Shown: positions 1 through 7,923, counted from the first letter of the stretch. The stretch is 64,000 nucleotides of DNA from Actinokineospora bangkokensis (GCF_001940455.1 NZ_MKQR01000026.1:616351-680350); one strand, 5' to 3'. The notes: generated by a model from the sequence alone, not told the origin. A program made the numbers and translations.

Positions 1-457
1 ACCAGTCCAGGTCGACCAGCGCGACGGCCAGGCCGGTGTCCCGCGAGCCCAGCAGCTCCCCGAGGCGCTGGTCGAGGTAGCGGCGGTTGTAGCAGGCGGT
101 GAGGCTGTCGCGGATGCTCTGCTCGTGCGCCTCGGCGTGCTCGCGGCGCAGCCGGTCGACCTCGCGGCGCAGCTGCTCGGGGATCTGCGGGCCGGTGCCC
201 AGCTCGGAGATGAGGTCGAGGGCGGAGCGCAGGTGCTGGTAGGCCTGCCGGTACTGGCCGCGGGAGGCGAGCAGCGCGCCGATCGACTCGTGCAGGCTGA
301 CGAGGTTGGCGGCGTCGGCGGGTTCGGCGTCCTCGGCCCGGTCGGCGATCGCCGGGTGGCGCAGCGGGACCGTCGGCTCGTTGACCCGGTGGGCAGGCCA
401 CGGGCTGCCGTGCCGGTCCGGCTCGGAGTTCGCCACACCTCGTCCCAAGACGGTCAC
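1..457 (-). CDS. GGDEF-domain protein with TPR-like N-terminus (partial)
   Basis: Partial gene running off the left edge; the N-terminal 152 residues are visible. The reverse strand reads from a GTG at 457 preceded by GGGAGGT 7 nt upstream. Residues around 45-85 (SLHESIGALLASRGQYRQAY) look like one tetratricopeptide helix pair, then a charged linker (RREVDRLRREHAEAHEQ), then the start of a GGDEF domain with the signature DSLTACYNRRYLDQRL. The GGDEF motif itself lies outside the window, so diguanylate cyclase activity cannot be judged. It is likely a soluble c-di-GMP signalling protein. Confidence 0.85.
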   Translation of the reverse strand, partial: MTVLGRGVANSEPDRHGSPWPAHRVNEPTVPLRHPAIADRAEDAEPADAANLVSLHESIGALLASRGQYRQAYQHLRSALDLISELGTGPQIPEQLRREVDRLRREHAEAHEQSIRDSLTACYNRRYLDQRLGELLGSRDTGLAVALVDLDW

Positions 458-662
458 CGCGGTCACCTCCCTACGTAAGTGGTGTGTCGACAGTGAAGAG
501 GCCGCGCTTGAGCGGCCGGGACGCCTGGGGGCAGTAATTCCCCCTACTGGTGGACCGCATGCTGGTCCGAAGCGGTGACGCGGCAGCGCTGCGCGATCAG
601 CGGACGGCGACCGCCGTCACCGCTCTGGAGCAACCGGTGCTTCCTACCGTGAACACCGTCCA

Positions 663-683
663 CCAGGTGAACGCCTCACCTGG
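663..683 (-). terminator. 8-bp hairpin downstream of lipoprotein gene
   Basis: CCAGGTGA and TCACCTGG form a perfect 8-bp stem around the loop ACGCC. It lies about 50 bp beyond the stop of the lipoprotein gene in the 274-bp space before the GGDEF gene. No T-run follows, which is usual in these genomes. It could also be an operator. The rest of 458-731 holds no feature I recognise. Confidence 0.4.
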
Positions 684-731
684 TCGAGCGGTCCCACCTG
701 ACCGGGCAAGTGCTACCCCGCCCAGCCGGTT

Positions 732-1187
732 TCACTCCGTCGGGCAGGGGGTGAACCCGTACGCCTTCCCGGAGAGCACCACGACCCGCTGGTTGCCGAT
801 CTGCTCGGCCAGCGTCGCCCCGTCCCGGCGGATCCGCACGGTGACGCCGAGGACGTAGACGGTGCCGCGCGGGGGCTTGGCCGAGCGCTCCGGCCGCCAC
901 CTCGCGTCCGGCCGGAACGTGCTCAGCGCGGGCTCGATGGCCAGGGTGAGGTCCCCGAGGTCGCACGCGCGGTCGGTGAAGTCCGGGTGCTGGGTGCGGC
1001 GCAGGTACTCCCGCTGGGCGCTGGAGCCCTCGTCCGCGGCCGCGTTGAGGTCCGCGAAGTACCGGGTGACCAGCGCCTCGTCACCCCCGCCCGAGCCGGG
1101 GCCCACCGGCACCGCGGTGCCCGCGACGGTGGTGGAGCAGCCCGCGGCCGCGAGCGCGACGGCCACCAGCCCCGCTGCCCGGCGCAT
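732..1187 (-). CDS. Small lipoprotein of unknown function
   Basis: 151 residues. A short signal peptide ends in a lipobox (LAAAGC, Cys17), so the mature protein is probably lipid-anchored on the outer face of the membrane. The rest is a single small domain with Cys near residues 76 and 148 that could form a disulfide. Its start overlaps the dusB stop (TGATG), so it is probably translated with dusB. No family recognised; the fold resembles small Mce/VirB8-like secreted domains only vaguely, so no function is assigned. Confidence 0.75.
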   Translation of the reverse strand: MRRAAGLVAVALAAAGCSTTVAGTAVPVGPGSGGGDEALVTRYFADLNAAADEGSSAQREYLRRTQHPDFTDRACDLGDLTLAIEPALSTFRPDARWRPERSAKPPRGTVYVLGVTVRIRRDGATLAEQIGNQRVVVLSGKAYGFTPCPTE

Positions 1188-2353
1188 CAGCCCCCCGAGT
1201 GCATGACTTCGGCCCCCGCGGGCACGGCGGGGTCGTCCGGGTCGTCCAGCCAGCCCTCGGGCAGCGCGACCCGGCCGGGCGAGCCCTGCCGACCGCGCGG
1301 CGCCTCGGCCTCCTCGGCCGGGTAGGGCGCGTCGTGGTCGAGCTTGCCGATGAGGTCGTCGAGCTCGGCGAGGGTGGACACCATGGCGAAGCCGCGGCGC
1401 AGCTGCGAGCCCACCGGGAACCCGCGCAGGTACCAGGCCATGTGCTTGCGCAGGTCGCGCACGCCCTTGTCCTCACCGATGAAGTCCACCAGCAGCTCGG
1501 CGTGCCTGCGCAGGATGCGCCCGACCTCGCCCAGGTCAGGTCCGGCGGGCAGCGGGGCGCCGGTGAACGCGGCCTGCAGCTCCGCGAACAGCCAGGGGCG
1601 GCCCAGGCAGCCGCGGCCGACCACCACGCCGTCGCAACCGGTCTCGGAGACCATCCGCAGGGCGTCGGCGGCGCTGAAGATGTCGCCGTTGCCCAGCACC
1701 GGGATGGTGGTGACGGCCTCCTTGAGCCGGGCGATGCGGGTCCAGTCGGCCCGGCCCGAGTAGCGCTGGGCGGCGGTGCGCGCGTGCAGGGCGACGGCCT
1801 TGGCGCCCTCGCCCTCGGCGATGCGCCCCGCGTCGAGGTAGGTGGTGTGCTCGTCGTCGATGCCGACCCGGAACTTCACCGTCACCGGGATGCCCGCGGG
1901 CTCGGCGGCGCGGACGGCGGCGGACACGACCTCACCGAAGAGCCTGCGCTTGTACGGCAGCGCCGCGCCCCCGCCCTTGCGGGTGACCTTGGGCACCGGG
2001 CAGCCGAAGTTCATGTCGATGTGGTCGGCCAAACCCTCCGACGCGACCATCCGGACGGCCTCACCCATGTTGCGCGGGTCCACGCTGTAGAGCTGGAGCG
2101 AGCGCGGGTGCTCGGTGGGCGCGAAGGTGATCATCTCCATGGTCTTGGCGTCCCGCTCGACCAGGGCCCTGGCGGTGATCATCTCGCAGACGTAGAGCGA
2201 GGTGGGGCTGCCGTACTCGCGGCAGAGCTGGCGGAAGGCCACGTCGGTGATGCCGGCCATCGGCGCGAGCACGACCGCGGGCTCCACGGCGTACTGGCCG
2301 ATCTGCAGGCTGGGGGGCACGCCGACCAGGTTAACCCCTGGGGGCGTCACCAC
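1187..2353 (-). CDS. dusB: tRNA-dihydrouridine synthase B
   Basis: Flavoenzyme that reduces uridine to dihydrouridine in the D-loop of tRNA. The TIM-barrel signature is intact: LAPMAGITDVAFRQLCREYG near the N-terminus, MNFGCPVPKVTRKGGG with the catalytic Cys, then VKFRVGID and GNGDIF for FMN and phosphate binding, and a C-terminal helical domain. 388 residues, normal for the family. The start is uncertain: a GTG eleven codons in (VPPSLQIG) is also plausible. The listed start overlaps the end of the upstream Asp-rich gene by 7 bp. Probably bicistronic with the lipoprotein downstream. Confidence 0.92.
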   Translation of the reverse strand: MVTPPGVNLVGVPPSLQIGQYAVEPAVVLAPMAGITDVAFRQLCREYGSPTSLYVCEMITARALVERDAKTMEMITFAPTEHPRSLQLYSVDPRNMGEAVRMVASEGLADHIDMNFGCPVPKVTRKGGGAALPYKRRLFGEVVSAAVRAAEPAGIPVTVKFRVGIDDEHTTYLDAGRIAEGEGAKAVALHARTAAQRYSGRADWTRIARLKEAVTTIPVLGNGDIFSAADALRMVSETGCDGVVVGRGCLGRPWLFAELQAAFTGAPLPAGPDLGEVGRILRRHAELLVDFIGEDKGVRDLRKHMAWYLRGFPVGSQLRRGFAMVSTLAELDDLIGKLDHDAPYPAEEAEAPRGRQGSPGRVALPEGWLDDPDDPAVPAGAEVMHSGG

Positions 2354-2883
2354 CCGGTGGAGTCCGGGTCGGCGTGCAGGCCGTCGGCACCGGGGTCGTC
2401 GGCGCCCGCGTCGTGCTCGTCGTGCAGGTCGTGGTGGTCGTGCAGGGAGTCGAGGAAGTCGTCCCAGGCAGCGCCGGCGGGCTCGTCGGCGGTGGGCTCG
2501 GGGTCGTCCGCGTCGTCGTCGGCGGGGTCGTCATCGGCAGGCTGGTTCTCGTAGCCGCCCTCGTCGGTGCGCTCGGGTGGCTGCTCCTGCTGGGTGGGCT
2601 CGGTGGCCTGGCCGCCGCGGCCCTCGGCGTTCCAGGTGCCCTGCCCGGTGGGGTCGTGGTAGGCCGACTCGGCCACCCCGTCGTCGTCGAGGTCGAGCAG
2701 CGCGGTGTCGGCCACCCCGTCGCCGTCGGAGTCCCACATGGCGTCGTCGTAGCGGCCGTCTCCGTCGAAGTCGAGGGCCACGGCGTCGGCCGTGCCGTCA
2801 CCGTCGACGTCGGCGTCCGCGGCCCCGTGATGCACGTTCGGGGCGCCCTGACCAGTGCCGAACCGGTACTCGATGTCCGCCAT
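2347..2883 (-). CDS. Asp-rich protein with EF-hand/dockerin-like calcium loops
   Basis: 178 residues, extremely acidic. The first 70 residues contain four consecutive calcium-loop-like motifs (DADVDGDG, DFDGDG, DSDGDG, DLDDDG) spaced about 12 residues apart, as in type-3 thrombospondin or dockerin loops. The middle is Pro/Glu/Gln-rich and disordered, and the C-terminal third is an Asp/His cluster (LHDHHDLHDEHD) that could bind divalent metal. No signal peptide is visible. Divergent from the cysQ-like gene. Similar short Asp-rich proteins occur in related actinomycetes but I know no function. Calcium or metal buffering is inference. Confidence 0.75.
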   Translation of the reverse strand: MADIEYRFGTGQGAPNVHHGAADADVDGDGTADAVALDFDGDGRYDDAMWDSDGDGVADTALLDLDDDGVAESAYHDPTGQGTWNAEGRGGQATEPTQQEQPPERTDEGGYENQPADDDPADDDADDPEPTADEPAGAAWDDFLDSLHDHHDLHDEHDAGADDPGADGLHADPDSTGW

Positions 2884-2968
2884 GAGGTCCTCTCGCGCGC
2901 CGCTCGACCGTGGGGGCCGTCCCCCGAACAGACGCCGTGAGGTGACCCCGCGTTCCCGGAACGGTTGC

Positions 2969-2974
2969 TAGATT
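2969..2974 (+). promoter_or_regulatory. -10 element of the cysQ-like gene
   Basis: TAGATT fits TANNNT about 28 bp before the ATG, leaving a short leader with a GGGAGGA ribosome site at 2993-2999. No clear -35 hexamer is visible. Confidence 0.4.
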
Positions 2975-3001
2975 TGAAGGCTCCGAGCGCAGGGAGGACC
3001 C

Positions 3002-3742
3002 ATGGCCACGGATGCCCGCCTCGCCGCCGACCTGGCGACTACAGCCGGTGAATACCTGATGCGATTGCGTGACGACGGGGGGCCGGACCTGCGGCGTCGC
3101 GGCGACCTCGGGTCCAACGAGCTGATCCTGCGCAGGCTGGCCACCGAGCGCCCGGACGACCACGTGCTCTCCGAGGAGTCGGTGGACGACCCGTCGCGCA
3201 CCGGCGCCGACCGGGTGTGGATCATCGACCCGCTCGACGGCACCCGCGAGTACGGCATCCCCGGCCGCCGGGACTGGGCCGTGCACGTGGCGCTGTGGCA
3301 GCGCGGCCTCGGCCTCACCGCGGGCGCGGTCGCCCAGCCCGCGCTCGGCGAGGTGCACGCCACCGACGCCCCGCCGCCGCTGGCGCCCTCCCCGGACCGC
3401 ATCCGGGTGCTGGTGAGCGCGAGCAGGCCGCCGTCGTTCACCGAGCACGTGGCCGACGCCGTGGACGCCGAGGTGCTGACCATGGGGTCGGCCGGGGCCA
3501 AGGCCATGGCGGTGCTGCGCGGCGACGCCGACGCCTACCTGCACGCGGGCGGGCAGTACGAGTGGGACTCCGCGGCCCCGGTCGCGGTGGTGCAGGCGGC
3601 GGGCCTGCACGCCTCCCGGGTCGACGGGTCGCCGCTGCTGTACAACCAGCCGCACCCGTACCTGCCCGACCTGGTGATCTGCCGCCCGGAACTGGCCGCC
3701 AAGATCCTCGACGCGCTGCGCTCAGCGCTCGTCAAGGACTGA
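3002..3742 (+). CDS. cysQ: 3'(2'),5'-bisphosphate nucleotidase / inositol monophosphatase family (CysQ-like)
   Basis: Mg-dependent phosphatase that most likely recycles 3'-phosphoadenosine 5'-phosphate from sulfate assimilation; inositol or fructose bisphosphate activity is also known in this fold. Metal ligands are visible: SEESVDD (about 57-63), IDPLDGTREY (75-84) and QYEWDSAAP (about 181). 246 residues, standard. ATG with a good GGGAGGA site. It ends 21 bp inside the convergent APH-like gene. The substrate cannot be fixed from sequence, so the symbol is tentative. Confidence 0.85.
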   Translation: MATDARLAADLATTAGEYLMRLRDDGGPDLRRRGDLGSNELILRRLATERPDDHVLSEESVDDPSRTGADRVWIIDPLDGTREYGIPGRRDWAVHVALWQRGLGLTAGAVAQPALGEVHATDAPPPLAPSPDRIRVLVSASRPPSFTEHVADAVDAEVLTMGSAGAKAMAVLRGDADAYLHAGGQYEWDSAAPVAVVQAAGLHASRVDGSPLLYNQPHPYLPDLVICRPELAAKILDALRSALVKD

Positions 3743-4597
3743 CCGCAGCGTCCGCGCGGGGGCGTCCCCGTGCAGGCCAGAGTCCCCGACCGCGCGCAGC
3801 CACACCAGGGCGCGGGCGACTCGGGAGACCTTCAGCGCCAGGTCCGCGTCCCGCTCCAGCCGGGCGCGCGGCGCCAGGTCGGTGAACGCCTCCAGGTACG
3901 CCGCACGGGCCCGCCGCGGGTGGTCGGGCGCCAGGAACACCAGCGGCCAGAGCAGGCTGGCGAACGGGTGCGCGACGACGCTGTCGCCCCAGTCGTAGAA
4001 GGCTGGCCCGGCGGTGCCGTTGATGCCGTTGATGCCGTTGATGAAGTTGTTGTCGTGCAGGTCGTTGTGGTCCAGCGACGCGGGCACCGGGGAGTCGGCC
4101 AACTCCTCGCACCAGCGCGCGTAGGCGGGTTCGAGGGCGTCGAGCTCCGGCGTGGTGCCGATGCGCTCGCGCGCCTCGGCGAAACGGCGCGGCATCACCT
4201 CCGCGCGCATGTCCTCGACCCCCGTCGCCAGCAGCGCCCCCACGTGCGGGACGAGGGCCCGCTGGAGCTCGGCGTAGACGGGCAGCACCGCCGCGAGGTC
4301 CACCGGCCGCAGCGGTTCCGCGTGCGGGAGCAGCAGCAGCCCGCGCCCGCGGTCGACGGCCACGGGCAGCAGGACCCCGCCGGGGCGGACGCGCGCGAAC
4401 ACCTCGTACACGCCCGCCTCGAACGCCACCTGCGGCCGCATCACCTTGAGCCACAGCGGTTCCCCACGGGTGGGGACGCGATAGACGTCCGCCCACGGGC
4501 GGCTGCGGTGCAGCACCGGCGGCCCGGTCACCTCGTGGTCCGTGCCCGCCACCGCCGCCTCGACCCAGTCCTCGTGCACCGGCCCAGTCTCGCGCAC
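3722..4597 (-). CDS. Aminoglycoside phosphotransferase-fold kinase
   Basis: 291 residues with the APH/choline-kinase fold. Brenner catalytic loop LDHNDLHDNN and Mg-binding FYDWGDS are both present, so it should be catalytically competent. The small-molecule substrate is unknown; nothing ties it to a resistance cluster. The catalytic loop is joined to the DWG motif by an unusual NGINGINGT stretch encoded by a 9-bp tandem repeat. GTG start at 4597; a second GTG six codons in is possible. It follows the XRE regulator gene by 9 bp and is probably cotranscribed with it. Confidence 0.85.
   Translation of the reverse strand: MRETGPVHEDWVEAAVAGTDHEVTGPPVLHRSRPWADVYRVPTRGEPLWLKVMRPQVAFEAGVYEVFARVRPGGVLLPVAVDRGRGLLLLPHAEPLRPVDLAAVLPVYAELQRALVPHVGALLATGVEDMRAEVMPRRFAEARERIGTTPELDALEPAYARWCEELADSPVPASLDHNDLHDNNFINGINGINGTAGPAFYDWGDSVVAHPFASLLWPLVFLAPDHPRRARAAYLEAFTDLAPRARLERDADLALKVSRVARALVWLRAVGDSGLHGDAPARTLRSVLDER
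4015..4043 (-). repeat. 9-bp in-frame microsatellite (about 3 copies)
   Basis: The unit TGATGCCGT repeats head to tail inside the kinase gene and encodes Asn-Gly-Ile triplets between the catalytic loop and the Mg-binding Asp. Being 9 bp it changes length without shifting frame. Confidence 0.85.
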
Positions 4598-4606
4598 CGG
4601 CCCCGC

Positions 4607-5365
4607 TCAGCCCCGCGGCAGCCGATCGGCGCGCGCCTCCAGCGCGTCCCGCGTCTGCCCCCGGTCCAGCGACGCCACGGCCGCCTCCGCCAGGAACGCC
4701 ACGTGCCGCGCTGTCAGCTCGGGCCGCTCCAGGACGACGTCGACCCCGTGGTGTTCGAAGTGGACGATCGGCGGGAAGTGCTCCGCCGTCAGCACCCGGA
4801 AGCCCGGCTCGGCGGGGACGGTCGGCGGCACCAGCCGCACGGCGTCGAGGTGGTCCAGCAGGTGCGCCGCCTGCTCGCGCAGCACACCCTCCGGCACCAG
4901 AGGGTGCTCCAGCACCGCGGGGTGCAGGTAGTAGCGGGCGTCGGCGGGGGCGCCCGGAGCGGCCCCGAGCGCCGCCGCGTAGTCGGGTGTCCGCAGCGGC
5001 GGGGGCACGCTCGCAGCGGCGAACCAGGTGGCACCCCCGGTCACCGCCTCGACGTCGGCCAACGGCACGGCCGACTCGTCGGTCGCGATCCAGTCCACCT
5101 GCCCCGCCGTCGCCGCCCACCGGTAGAGCCCCGGCCGCCTGCCCGCCGGGATCTCCAACAGCGCGCACAACCCCCCGACCTCCAGCGGCGTCGGGCTGCG
5201 CCTGCCGGTCATCACCCGGTTCAGCATCGCCGCGCTCATCGACATCGCCTCGGCCAACGTCCGGGTCGTGTACCCCCGCGCCCGCCGCGCCCCGTCGAGC
5301 TCCCGGGCCAGCAGCAACCCGCGCAGGCTGCGCGCCCGCCCCCCGGCGCTCTCGTCTTCTTTCAT
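4607..5365 (-). CDS. XRE-family regulator with degenerate DUF5753 domain
   Basis: 252 residues from the ATG at 5365. Residues about 20-75 form a helix-turn-helix (RRARGYTTRTLAEAMSMSAA then RVMTGRRSPTPLEV). The remainder has the shape of DUF5753: PPPLRTPDY, YYLHPAVLEH, LREQAAHLLDHLDA and FPPIVHFEHHGVDVV. It belongs with the WhiJ-like regulators of actinomycetes. Divergent from a second XRE-DUF5753 gene across 179 bp, and upstream of the APH-like kinase, which may be its target. The long possible N-terminal extension to 5527 looks non-coding. Confidence 0.8.
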   Translation of the reverse strand: MKEDESAGGRARSLRGLLLARELDGARRARGYTTRTLAEAMSMSAAMLNRVMTGRRSPTPLEVGGLCALLEIPAGRRPGLYRWAATAGQVDWIATDESAVPLADVEAVTGGATWFAAASVPPPLRTPDYAAALGAAPGAPADARYYLHPAVLEHPLVPEGVLREQAAHLLDHLDAVRLVPPTVPAEPGFRVLTAEHFPPIVHFEHHGVDVVLERPELTARHVAFLAEAAVASLDRGQTRDALEARADRLPRG

Positions 5366-5544
5366 CACTGGAAAGTCTTCCCCATCGGGTGAACAAGGTC
5401 CCGCCGCGAACAGGAAATGGCGGACCCGACCCCCCGGACCGCTACCGTGATCTGCGGGTGATCCGCACCTCCCCGCGGCACCACACGCACCATATTGTCT
5501 TTGCAGAAACCCTGCTCGAACCTGCAAGGGTGGAAAGGAATGGC

Positions 5545-6375
5545 GTGCCAGGCCAGAGGAAGACCCCGCAGGCGCGGGACAGGACGATCGGCGCCCAACT
5601 GCGCGCCGTGCGCACCGAGCAGACCACGCTGACCCTGGAGGCCGCCGCCACCGCCATCGGCTGGTCCGCCGCGACCCTCAGCCGCACCGAGAACGGCAAG
5701 CGCCACATCAGCAGCGAGGACGTCGCCGCCGTCCTCGCCGTCTACCGCGTCCCCACCCCCCAGCGCGACGAGCTGATCGAGAGCGCCAGGGCGGGCGCCC
5801 AAGCAGGCTGGTGGTCCCGCCCCCTCCCCGGCGTCCTCCCCGACGTCGGCACCCTGGCCAGCTACGAATCCACCGCGAACGCCCTGGTGAACTGGTCGAT
5901 CGGGGTCGTCCCCGGCCTGCTCCAGACCGAGCGCTACGCGGCGGGCTTCATGCTGGCCGACGGCGCCGACCCGGCGGACGTGGAGACCCGCTGGATGGCC
6001 CGCCTCCGCCGTCAACAAGTGCTGCCCAAGCTGGAGTACACGGCGTACATCCACGAGAGCGCCCTGCGGACGCCCTTCGGCGGCCCGGAAGCGCTCCACG
6101 AGCAACTCGACCACCTGCTCACCGCGTCGACGCGCGGGCAGACGGTGTGGGTGGTGCGCGAACACCTCCCACACCGGGCGCTGCTCCACTCGTGGATGAT
6201 GCTGCACTACCCCGAAGCCCCGCCGGTCCTGCACGTGGAGCTGTACCGAAGCGCCGTTTACCTGCACGACTCCGAGGTCGACGTCTACCGAGAAGTACTA
6301 GCCGAATTGGATGACGTCGCACTTTCACGGGAGGAAAGTCGCAGTACCATGAAGCGACTACAGGAAGGGTTGTGA
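5545..6375 (+). CDS. XRE-DUF5753 regulator (WhiJ-like)
   Basis: 276 residues. HTH at about residues 10-65 (LTLEAAATAIGWSAATLSR), then the DUF5753 effector domain with the diagnostic VVPGLLQTERYA, YIHESALRTPFGG, EQLDHLL and HVELYRSAVYLHDS. GTG at 5545 was chosen because AAGGA lies 5 nt ahead. The stop is adjacent to the first DUF397 gene, the usual arrangement in which a WhiJ-type DNA-binding protein is paired with small DUF397 proteins. Role is probably developmental or metabolite control; inferred from family, target unknown. Confidence 0.9.
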   Translation: MPGQRKTPQARDRTIGAQLRAVRTEQTTLTLEAAATAIGWSAATLSRTENGKRHISSEDVAAVLAVYRVPTPQRDELIESARAGAQAGWWSRPLPGVLPDVGTLASYESTANALVNWSIGVVPGLLQTERYAAGFMLADGADPADVETRWMARLRRQQVLPKLEYTAYIHESALRTPFGGPEALHEQLDHLLTASTRGQTVWVVREHLPHRALLHSWMMLHYPEAPPVLHVELYRSAVYLHDSEVDVYREVLAELDDVALSREESRSTMKRLQEGL

Positions 6376-6377
6376 CC

Positions 6378-6533
6378 ATGGAATGGCGTAAGTCCTCCCA
6401 CTCCGGCAACGCAAGCGACTGTGTCGAACTCCGCCACGACCTCAAGGCCGTCCGCGACAGCAAGCACCCCAGCACGACACTGCCACTCCCCAAGCGGGCA
6501 GTCCGCGCCCTACTCGCTCACGTCACCTCCTGA
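6378..6533 (+). CDS. DUF397 small protein, copy 1
   Basis: 51 residues (MEWRKSSHSGNASDCVEL...), DUF397. Family members act with a WhiJ-like XRE protein in Streptomyces developmental loci, where the pair behaves like a repressor and its antagonist. The ATG at 6378 gives the same length as the next copy; a GTG at 6372 overlapping the XRE stop (GTGA) is the alternative. 42 of 51 residues match copy 2. Confidence 0.9.
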   Translation: MEWRKSSHSGNASDCVELRHDLKAVRDSKHPSTTLPLPKRAVRALLAHVTS

Positions 6534-6540
6534 GAAGCCG

Positions 6541-6696
6541 ATGAACTGGCGAAAGTCCACCCACTCCGGCAACGCGGGCAACTGCGTCGAACTCCGCCAC
6601 GACCTGAAAGCCGTTCGCGACAGCAAGCACCCCAGCACGACGCTGCCGCTCCCTGAGCGGGCAGTCCGCGCCCTGCTCACCCACCTGTCTGCCTGA
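6541..6696 (+). CDS. DUF397 small protein, copy 2
   Basis: 51 residues, same length as copy 1 and starting 7 bp after its stop. The differences include E2N, S7T, S13G, D14N, K39E and A47T. Head-to-tail duplication within one operon is the simplest origin. The conserved Cys15 (NCVEL) and the RDSKHP block are intact in both. Ends just before a strong terminator. Confidence 0.9.
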   Translation: MNWRKSTHSGNAGNCVELRHDLKAVRDSKHPSTTLPLPERAVRALLTHLSA

Positions 6697-6711
6697 CGGG
6701 CCCGAACACAG

Positions 6712-6746
6712 CGCAAGACCCCGGACACCCAGTCCGGGGTCTTGCG
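6712..6746 (+). terminator. Strong hairpin terminator after DUF397 pair
   Basis: A perfect 14-bp stem (CGCAAGACCCCGGA / TCCGGGGTCTTGCG) with a 7-nt loop, 15 bp past the second DUF397 stop. No T-tract. It closes the XRE-DUF397 operon and, being symmetrical, may also stop transcripts coming from the right. Confidence 0.8.
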
Positions 6747-6887
6747 TGCTGGACATGCCGACGAGGCGGTGATCTCAACGTCTATCTGGTTGAAGGTCCC
6801 GAAGGACAACACCCAGGACGCCCCCATGGCGCTGGGTCGACAGCCGGGAGGATGCGAAGGCGCTCAGTACCACGTCGCGCCGGGCCA

Positions 6888-7826
6888 TCAGTTGTCGTAG
6901 GGAAACTCCTGATGCCAAGCACCGTCAAAGCTGATGAGGACCCTGTTGGACCAGTTCGACGCCAACCACAGATGGCTCACTCCGTGGGGAAGCCAGCCAG
7001 GTCCGGGAGGAAGGGCGCTTCCGGTCATGATCTCCATCATCACCGACTCGTCCATGTCGGTCTCATGCATGATCAAGAAGAGGTGGTGTTCGTCCGCCTC
7101 GGCTCGCACAAGCTTGGTGACGTGCTTCCGGAGGTTGGGGGACTCGAACATCGACACCAGAGCTTTCCCGAACCCTGCGAGCTGCTCGTCGACCATGCCG
7201 CCGATGCCGTTGTCCAGGACCGTCAGCCGTCGCAGCTTCTCGCCGTCCCACGCGGGGACGCCGGGATAGCCGTTGAAAGCTGCCGACGAGTCACGAACTA
7301 CCCACTCCAAATCCGGGTCTACGGACTCGGAGTAACTCGCCTGCAAGTCTTCAGGCCGGGTCACTCCCTCCGCTTCACATAGGAGAATTACCTTCGCGTA
7401 GCACGAACGCAGACGCGGCATGTCGGTAAGCTCGCCGACGTTGATGGTCCAACACCACTTCCCCGGCAGCTTCCAGGTCCTGCGCGCGTCGAACAGCACT
7501 CGGTCGAACTGCAAAGCCGTGGGCACTGCCGCCGGCCTGGTGATCTCGAACGCGGCCTTGCGCCCGTCGTCGAAGTCCAAGAAGGCATCAACCACGCCCT
7601 GACGAGGCGGGACGTCCCAAGGCCGGGCCTTGCCACCAGTCACTCGCTCCGCGACGCGACATGCCATGCGCTCTTCCATCGAGAGCATGGCCAAGGGGTC
7701 CGCAGCGGCCTCTTCCATCAGGGAAGTGAAGCACTTCACAGCCCCGCACGTCTCGCCCATTAGCCGCTGCACGCCCGCGCAAAGCGCGGGCCGACCATGG
7801 TTCATGATCTTGGCCGACACCGGCAC
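6888..7826 (-). CDS. Unrecognised accessory protein next to tRNA-Lys
   Basis: Up to 312 residues; true start uncertain (GTG at 7826, or Met codons at residues 23, 37, 47, 50). Base composition is visibly less GC-rich than the neighbours. The segment VVDAFLDFDDGRKAAFEITR has the spacing of a PD-(D/E)xK-like strand-turn-strand with the lysine position not obvious; this is only a resemblance. The C-terminus is rich in aromatic residues (HGVSHLWLASNWSNRVLISF). No signal peptide or membrane segment. It lies 25 bp past the 3' end of tRNA-Lys on the same strand, a position typical of inserted DNA, but no integrase is present. Confidence 0.65.
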   Translation of the reverse strand: MPVSAKIMNHGRPALCAGVQRLMGETCGAVKCFTSLMEEAAADPLAMLSMEERMACRVAERVTGGKARPWDVPPRQGVVDAFLDFDDGRKAAFEITRPAAVPTALQFDRVLFDARRTWKLPGKWCWTINVGELTDMPRLRSCYAKVILLCEAEGVTRPEDLQASYSESVDPDLEWVVRDSSAAFNGYPGVPAWDGEKLRRLTVLDNGIGGMVDEQLAGFGKALVSMFESPNLRKHVTKLVRAEADEHHLFLIMHETDMDESVMMEIMTGSALPPGPGWLPHGVSHLWLASNWSNRVLISFDGAWHQEFPYDN

Positions 7827-7850
7827 ACCCGGCCTGACCAGGGGGAAGAG

Positions 7851-7923
7851 TGGGCCGCCTGGGGCTCGAACCCAGAACCTACGGATTAAAAGTCCGCAGC
7901 TCTACCAATTGAGCTAACGGCCC
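7851..7923 (-). tRNA. tRNA-Lys (anticodon UUU)
   Basis: 73 nt, 3' CCA not encoded. Acceptor GGGCCGU pairs with GCGGCCC, D-arm GCTC/GAGC, anticodon stem GCGGA/TCCGT around the loop CTTTTAA, T-arm CTGGG-TTCGAGC-CCCAG, discriminator A. The first 10 nt overlap the 3' end of the indolepyruvate oxidoreductase gene, whose TAG stop is the TAG at tRNA positions 8-10. Confidence 0.97.

Noticed and set aside
458..731. c-di-GMP riboswitch ahead of the GGDEF gene
   Set aside because: The region is only 274 bp and shows no GEMM-type conserved core.
6697..7923. Integrated mobile element at tRNA-Lys
   Set aside because: No integrase and no duplicate of the tRNA 3' end were found in the neighbourhood; only one atypical gene.
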